Assembly (NCBI GenBank): GCA_025517525.1
Contig: JAOPJZ010000001.1
Location: 527,739 to 591,738, forward strand
Direction: 5' to 3'
Length of the DNA: 64,000 nt
From: Natronosalvus hydrolyticus
GTDB taxonomy: Archaea > Halobacteriota > Halobacteria > Halobacteriales > Natrialbaceae
Each line of letters starts with the position of its first letter. Positions within the stretch are counted from its first letter, which is position 1. This document shows positions 60,071-64,000 of this stretch, piece after piece. The notes beneath the pieces are model-generated. The model was not told the DNA's origin. It searched no databases and was given only the letters and a program-made list of their open reading frames with translations. Position numbers and translations under genes: made by a program.

Positions 60071-61081
60071 CTATCCTGCATTCTGCTTGGAGAGTGAAAT
60101 GTACTGCTCATCCGTAAGTGGCGAGTCAAGGTGGTCATCGTTGAAGAATCGAAGAACAGCCCACACATCCCGCTTGTCATCCATTTTGATGGCCTTCTCA
60201 CCGTCGTCATTCTCCTCGAATTTCACATCGGTGTCGAAGTTGTCACGAATGTACGCCGCATCATCCGAATTCAATTCCTCGTAGACTCCACGGTCGTGGA
60301 CTTTGTACATCAAGCGGAGAACGCGATTGTTCCCATAGACTGCCTCTCTGAACATCTCGAAGTCGTGGAACGGGATATCCGCCTCTTCGATCGTCTCGAT
60401 GACTTCGTCGGCGCACCGCTCGTACTCAGCTAGATAGTCGAATACCTTCTCGAACTTCGACTGGTTGAAAATATACATCATATCGTCATAATAGACGGCG
60501 TCCACACGGTCAGGAATGGATATCAGCGAATCGTCTACCTTACGGTGCTTCTCACTTCCCACTTTCATACGGGCCCAAGACGTCCGACCCATAATCTGGC
60601 TGCGAGTGTAATGGAGGAAGGCAATCGCCATCTCGTCGTTGTCGCCGTCCCGGATACGGATTGCCTGAAACTCCGGCTTCGGTGGTTCGGTATAGGTGGT
60701 ATGGCTAAATCGCCGTCCTTCGAGTAACCGTTCAAAGTTGTCGAACTGTGGGATGTTGTCCGTCGGTTCGTACTGAACGAACGTCTGATCCCGATCGCGA
60801 TTTTCTATGCTATAATCGGTGAAGCGGATGCTGTCGTTTTCGAGCGCGGACTGCTTGTTCTCGACTTTCTCACGTACAAGCTCTTCTAATTCCTCAGGGA
60901 TCTGTTGGTCTAACGAGATCCGTTCGAAGTTGTAATCGTACTCCTCGTCGCTCTCTTCGTCTAGCCGAGCCAACAGCAGGTCGACCCCAAGTTCGTTCGT
61001 ATCGATTGTCTCGATCCGTTGCAGAAACTCTGCCAGTTCATCGAACTGGTCTCGAGCCTCCTCCCCGCTCGCCGTACTCAT
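60071..61081 (-). CDS. kwaB: Kiwa defence protein KwaB-like (DUF4868)
   Basis: The protein has 336 residues, soluble and acidic. The second half reads YYDDMMYIFNQSKFEKVFDY then LAEYERCADEVIETIEEADI and VYGNNRVLRLMYKVHDRGVY, the conserved core of DUF4868, the KwaB family. In Kiwa, KwaB is a DNA-binding effector that acts with the membrane protein KwaA against phage. Here a four-helix membrane protein lies immediately upstream and overlaps by one base (TAATG), the order expected for kwaA-kwaB. The pair is opposite in direction to the BREX genes. Confidence in the DUF is good; equivalence of activity is inference. Confidence 0.78.
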   Translation of the reverse strand: MSTASGEEARDQFDELAEFLQRIETIDTNELGVDLLLARLDEESDEEYDYNFERISLDQQIPEELEELVREKVENKQSALENDSIRFTDYSIENRDRDQTFVQYEPTDNIPQFDNFERLLEGRRFSHTTYTEPPKPEFQAIRIRDGDNDEMAIAFLHYTRSQIMGRTSWARMKVGSEKHRKVDDSLISIPDRVDAVYYDDMMYIFNQSKFEKVFDYLAEYERCADEVIETIEEADIPFHDFEMFREAVYGNNRVLRLMYKVHDRGVYEELNSDDAAYIRDNFDTDVKFEENDDGEKAIKMDDKRDVWAVLRFFNDDHLDSPLTDEQYISLSKQNAG

Positions 61082-61650
61082 TATCTTGTAGTGATATAGA
61101 CGTCGTTACTTATTCTTGCGGTATTGACTGTTATGTTATTGCCATCAAGTGGCTCTTTGGTTAAGAGAATCCGCCTATCGTGCTCTGTTTCGACCTCGTA
61201 CACCCGGTACCGGAAGGCGATCAGTACGGGATTAACGAAGAGGCGGTTCGATCGGATCACGATCGCTGCGACGGTGACAAATAAGACGAGAAACGCCGCT
61301 ACATCGAACATGTCCGAGAACTCGAACACGATAAACGGGAAGATGTAGACCAGCAGATACTCCGTGAACATGTCCGACCGATTTCGATAGTGTTCGATCT
61401 CGCTCAGCTGACCTTGCCGTGTACGGTTCATACGAATCATTACAGCCAAGAACGCAACGCTGGCTATGGTGAGAATCAACGAGCCGATTGAGAGGTAAGA
61501 CAATTCGACTAGACCGAGCGAAACCGGTTCCAATTGGTATCCCAGAATCGAATGCTCGGCGTTGTGGGCGCGGAGTGCAACAATGACGTAGAGCGGGCTG
61601 TAGGAACTCAAGAAGAGGACTACCTTGGCCCAGCTCGGAATGCGCCCCAT
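61081..61650 (-). CDS. kwaA: Kiwa defence protein KwaA-like membrane protein
   Basis: The protein has 189 residues. Four hydrophobic segments can be drawn (about 8-25, 48-72, 95-115 and 116-132: VVLFLSSYSPLYVIVALR, LSIGSLILTIASVAFLAVMI, LVYIFPFIVFEFSDMF and VAAFLVLFVTVAAIVI) with a cytosolic tail of about 55 residues. This is the size and layout of KwaA. Its stop overlaps the kwaB start by one base, and the start is at ATG 61650. KwaA senses phage infection at the membrane. The assignment leans on the KwaB neighbour, since membrane proteins of this size are poorly conserved. Confidence 0.68.
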   Translation of the reverse strand: MGRIPSWAKVVLFLSSYSPLYVIVALRAHNAEHSILGYQLEPVSLGLVELSYLSIGSLILTIASVAFLAVMIRMNRTRQGQLSEIEHYRNRSDMFTEYLLVYIFPFIVFEFSDMFDVAAFLVLFVTVAAIVIRSNRLFVNPVLIAFRYRVYEVETEHDRRILLTKEPLDGNNITVNTARISNDVYITTR

Positions 61651-61810
61651 AGGTGAGATAGATTCTATTCCAAGCTCAAAATCACTTTTGTATCAATTCA
61701 TCGATTCATCTCCTACCGTGGATAGCCTGTTCAGGACATTCTCCGTGAGAGTTGATGGACAATCTTCAAGACACTTCGCTGGTTCTGCTTGAAACATCAT
61801 CTGATTTCGC

Positions 61811-63958
61811 ATGGCAGGAGAATCTACGCAGGTGCGAAAAGCCCAGCTCGACAAGGAAGAGCGAGAGCATCTTGAGGACGTCGTCACGGAGATGCGCGAT
61901 CGTGTCGAGGCGAACGTTCGTTATCAACTCGAAGAGTACGACCTCGAAACCCGGCCTGACGAGGACGCGTCCCTGTCTGAAGAGCAGGAAGACCTCGTTG
62001 AAGCCATCGAACTCGAGGCCGTCGACGGCAACGAGTGGGGGGATGGCTACGAGCAGTACATCACGGGCGTCGGCTACACGATCGTCAATCGGCTGGCCGG
62101 GCTCCGCTGTATGGAGGTACGGGACTTCATCGACGACGAGGTGACGGTCTTTGCTGACGATGGACTGACGCCGGCAGCCAGACGGCTCGTTGAAGACGAG
62201 TTCATGCTCGAAGAGGAGGCTGTCCTCGAAGCCTACCGGAACGCGTGCGACGACCTCGCCGAGGAGATCGAGATTCTCTTCGACCGCTCGACTGCCTACA
62301 GCCTGATCGACCCCGACGACGACACGTTCGAAGACCTTTGTGGGATGCTCGACGAGGTACCGGACGAAGTTTGGCGGGCCGACGACGTGCTCGGGTGGGT
62401 CTACGAGTACTACAACGTCAAGCTCCTTGACGATCTCCGCCGGAAAGGGAATTACCAAGGTCTTTCTCCCGAGGATGTTCCCGCAGCTAACCAATTCTAT
62501 ACGCCCCACTGGGTTGTTCGAATGCTCACTGACAACTCACTTGGTAAGCTCTATCTTGAGGATACGGGCAAATTACAAAACGTAGTCGACGAGCAGAAAT
62601 CTTTGTCGCCGGTTGAGCGTAAGAACCGACCACTATCGCCTGATAAATCGCCTGAAATCAATGACTTCTGTACCTATCTTGTCCCCTCCAAGGATGAAGG
62701 TAAGCCACCAGATTTCGACGGCCCGGAAGATATCCGCGTCATCGATCCTGCATGTGGGAGTGGTCACTTCCTGTTGTATGCGTTCGACGTGCTTGAACGT
62801 ATCTGGCGTACCGAAACAAACCTTGACCACGCTAAAATTCCTCAGAAAATCCTTCGACACAACCTCTATGGTATTGATCTTGACATGCGGGCTTGCCAGC
62901 TTGCTGCATTCAATTTGTATCTAAAGGGGAGGACGCGTGCAGAGACTGAGGGTGCAGACGGTTTTGATATGCCAGAAATTGGGATCGTCTGCGCTGATGC
63001 GAAGGTCGCCGATATCGAAGGTGTTGAGGGGGTATTCGACGAGGTTGCTGGCGGGAGGTCAGATATTGAGGACGCTCTTAGCCAGATTCTTGACGCCTTT
63101 GAGGAAGTCCACGGTCTCGGTAGTTTACTTGATGTTCGTGGGACACTCGGCGATCTATTCGAGGATGATGCTGATGAGGAAGGTGTTCAAATCACACTTG
63201 AAGACGATCCACGCAAGGATCATACTCTGAGCCAGATCCTCCACAGTCTACGGGAAGCAATAGATGAACAGAGAGAGAATGATTCATTTTTGGCACAAGA
63301 TTTGAGAAGTTTCGTTCGGTTGTTGGATGTTCTCGCCAAGGATTATGACGTGACCTTAATGAACCCCCCATATGGGTCACGAAATCGGATGCCAGAATCT
63401 ATTAAGGATTATATTGAAGACCGATACGAATACCCGAAAGAATTCTATATTAATTTCTTTGAAGTGGGGAATAAGATAACAAAGACAAATGGCCGAATAG
63501 GAATGCTCGTTCCTCGGACATTTATGTTTAAGCATCGATTCGAGAAATTTAGAACAGATTTTGTCGGAAGTCTAAGCAGTTTTGATTTTCTAGCAGAATT
63601 TGGTATTGGTGTCTTGGATAACGCGACAGTCCGGACTGCCGGTACAGTCGTTCGAAAAGGAGGAGAGGCTAGATCTATAGGGAGTTTCATCCGCCTCTAT
63701 GATATTGATACAACTGAAAAGGAAGAGGTATTTACGGAAGTTGTTTCAGGAGTAGATAGAGAACTGAACCGGCTGTTTGAAGTAAAGCTGTCTGAATTCT
63801 CAAAGGTTCCGGGAACTCCTCTTTGCTACTCTACTCCAGACGAAGTGAGGGAACTACATGATACAGACATAAAACTAGATGCTGGTCAAGCTGGCGTTGA
63901 GGGGGAATCAGTTGGTCTAGCCCGCCAAGGTTTAGCCACTGCAAAGAGGGTGTCATAG
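61811..63958 (+). CDS. pglX: BREX adenine methyltransferase PglX, apparently truncated
   Basis: The frame holds 715 residues. The methylase domain shows FYTPHWVVRMLTDNSLGKLY, motif I VIDPACGSGHFLLYAFDVL (about 310-328) and motif IV VTLMNPPYGSRNRMPESI (NPPY near 518). It continues with LVPRTFMFKHRFEKFRTDFV and GLARQGLATAK. PglX normally has about 1100-1250 residues and continues after the GLxTGxNxxF segment that begins here; the frame instead closes at TAG 63958, 42 bp before the window edge. The last 60 bp match another frame better, so a frameshift or an inserted element is likely. From about 62450 on, the DNA is much more A/T-rich than the 5' part, so the gene looks mosaic. The start at ATG 61811 is unambiguous. 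Confidence 0.85.
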   Translation: MAGESTQVRKAQLDKEEREHLEDVVTEMRDRVEANVRYQLEEYDLETRPDEDASLSEEQEDLVEAIELEAVDGNEWGDGYEQYITGVGYTIVNRLAGLRCMEVRDFIDDEVTVFADDGLTPAARRLVEDEFMLEEEAVLEAYRNACDDLAEEIEILFDRSTAYSLIDPDDDTFEDLCGMLDEVPDEVWRADDVLGWVYEYYNVKLLDDLRRKGNYQGLSPEDVPAANQFYTPHWVVRMLTDNSLGKLYLEDTGKLQNVVDEQKSLSPVERKNRPLSPDKSPEINDFCTYLVPSKDEGKPPDFDGPEDIRVIDPACGSGHFLLYAFDVLERIWRTETNLDHAKIPQKILRHNLYGIDLDMRACQLAAFNLYLKGRTRAETEGADGFDMPEIGIVCADAKVADIEGVEGVFDEVAGGRSDIEDALSQILDAFEEVHGLGSLLDVRGTLGDLFEDDADEEGVQITLEDDPRKDHTLSQILHSLREAIDEQRENDSFLAQDLRSFVRLLDVLAKDYDVTLMNPPYGSRNRMPESIKDYIEDRYEYPKEFYINFFEVGNKITKTNGRIGMLVPRTFMFKHRFEKFRTDFVGSLSSFDFLAEFGIGVLDNATVRTAGTVVRKGGEARSIGSFIRLYDIDTTEKEEVFTEVVSGVDRELNRLFEVKLSEFSKVPGTPLCYSTPDEVRELHDTDIKLDAGQAGVEGESVGLARQGLATAKRVS

Positions 63959-64000
63959 AACTCTTGTCACACCGTGATGATCGTGCTTCCCGGATTGTCT

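Overview
The window is haloarchaeal (Halobacteria). Predicted proteins are strongly acidic, and most genes are GC-rich. Many genes begin at or near an ATG or GTG with an A/T-rich TATA box about 25 nt upstream, and several families are typical of salt-loving archaea: HNLRN-type PAS histidine kinases, Lrp regulators with a TRASH domain, a DUF6735 protein and very small zinc-ribbon proteins. No rRNA, tRNA or complete CRISPR array was found. The only recombination gene recognised is a serine recombinase at 16178-16936. The segment looks like a megaplasmid or a chromosomal accessory region.

Region 1 (about 1-15.9 kb) is a copper-handling island. It holds a CopB-type CPH ATPase, a two-HMA CopA ATPase in a minus-strand operon with a methyltransferase and a permease carrying YHS/TRASH modules, an Lrp-TRASH metal regulator, a CopZ-like chaperone, two SHOCT membrane proteins, a UspA protein and a Tat-exported CuA-like cupredoxin with an inserted His/Asp-rich repeat. 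A LOV-containing histidine kinase lies at the left edge. Two decayed genes are visible: a small membrane protein with two in-frame TAG codons, and the first 55 codons of an ABC ATPase.

Region 2 (about 15.9-28.4 kb) starts with the recombinase and continues with mostly unrecognised genes. These include a histone-fold protein leading an overlapping three-gene operon, a cytosolic trypsin-like protease, a membrane-anchored Mrr-like nuclease and a Cas4/RecB-like PD-(D/E)XK protein. A 26-bp near-repeat sits at the same distance in front of two unrelated genes.

Region 3 (about 28.5-35.3 kb) carries sensory genes: a second LOV kinase and a translationally coupled pair, receiver-PAS plus receiver-PAS-GAF-kinase. 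Two of the three receiver domains lack the phosphoacceptor aspartate.

Region 4 (about 35.3-46.3 kb) mixes hypotheticals, two tandem zinc-ribbon microproteins, a nested inverted-repeat structure with a G-run tract, a ParB-DNA methyltransferase fusion, a two-gene operon with an ECK nuclease-like motif whose upstream gene appears to start at ATT, and a TraB-like membrane protein.

Region 5 (46.3 kb to the end) is a BREX phage-defence locus with two brxC genes, matching the archaeal type 5 layout: brxA-brxC-brxB-brxC coupled by ATGA overlaps. A cargo block follows: HTH/nucleotidyltransferase, DUF433/DUF5615, a NucS-like nuclease and a Kiwa-like kwaA-kwaB pair. Then comes pglX, whose frame closes at 63958, well short of the normal PglX length. 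pglZ and the helicase would lie beyond the right edge.
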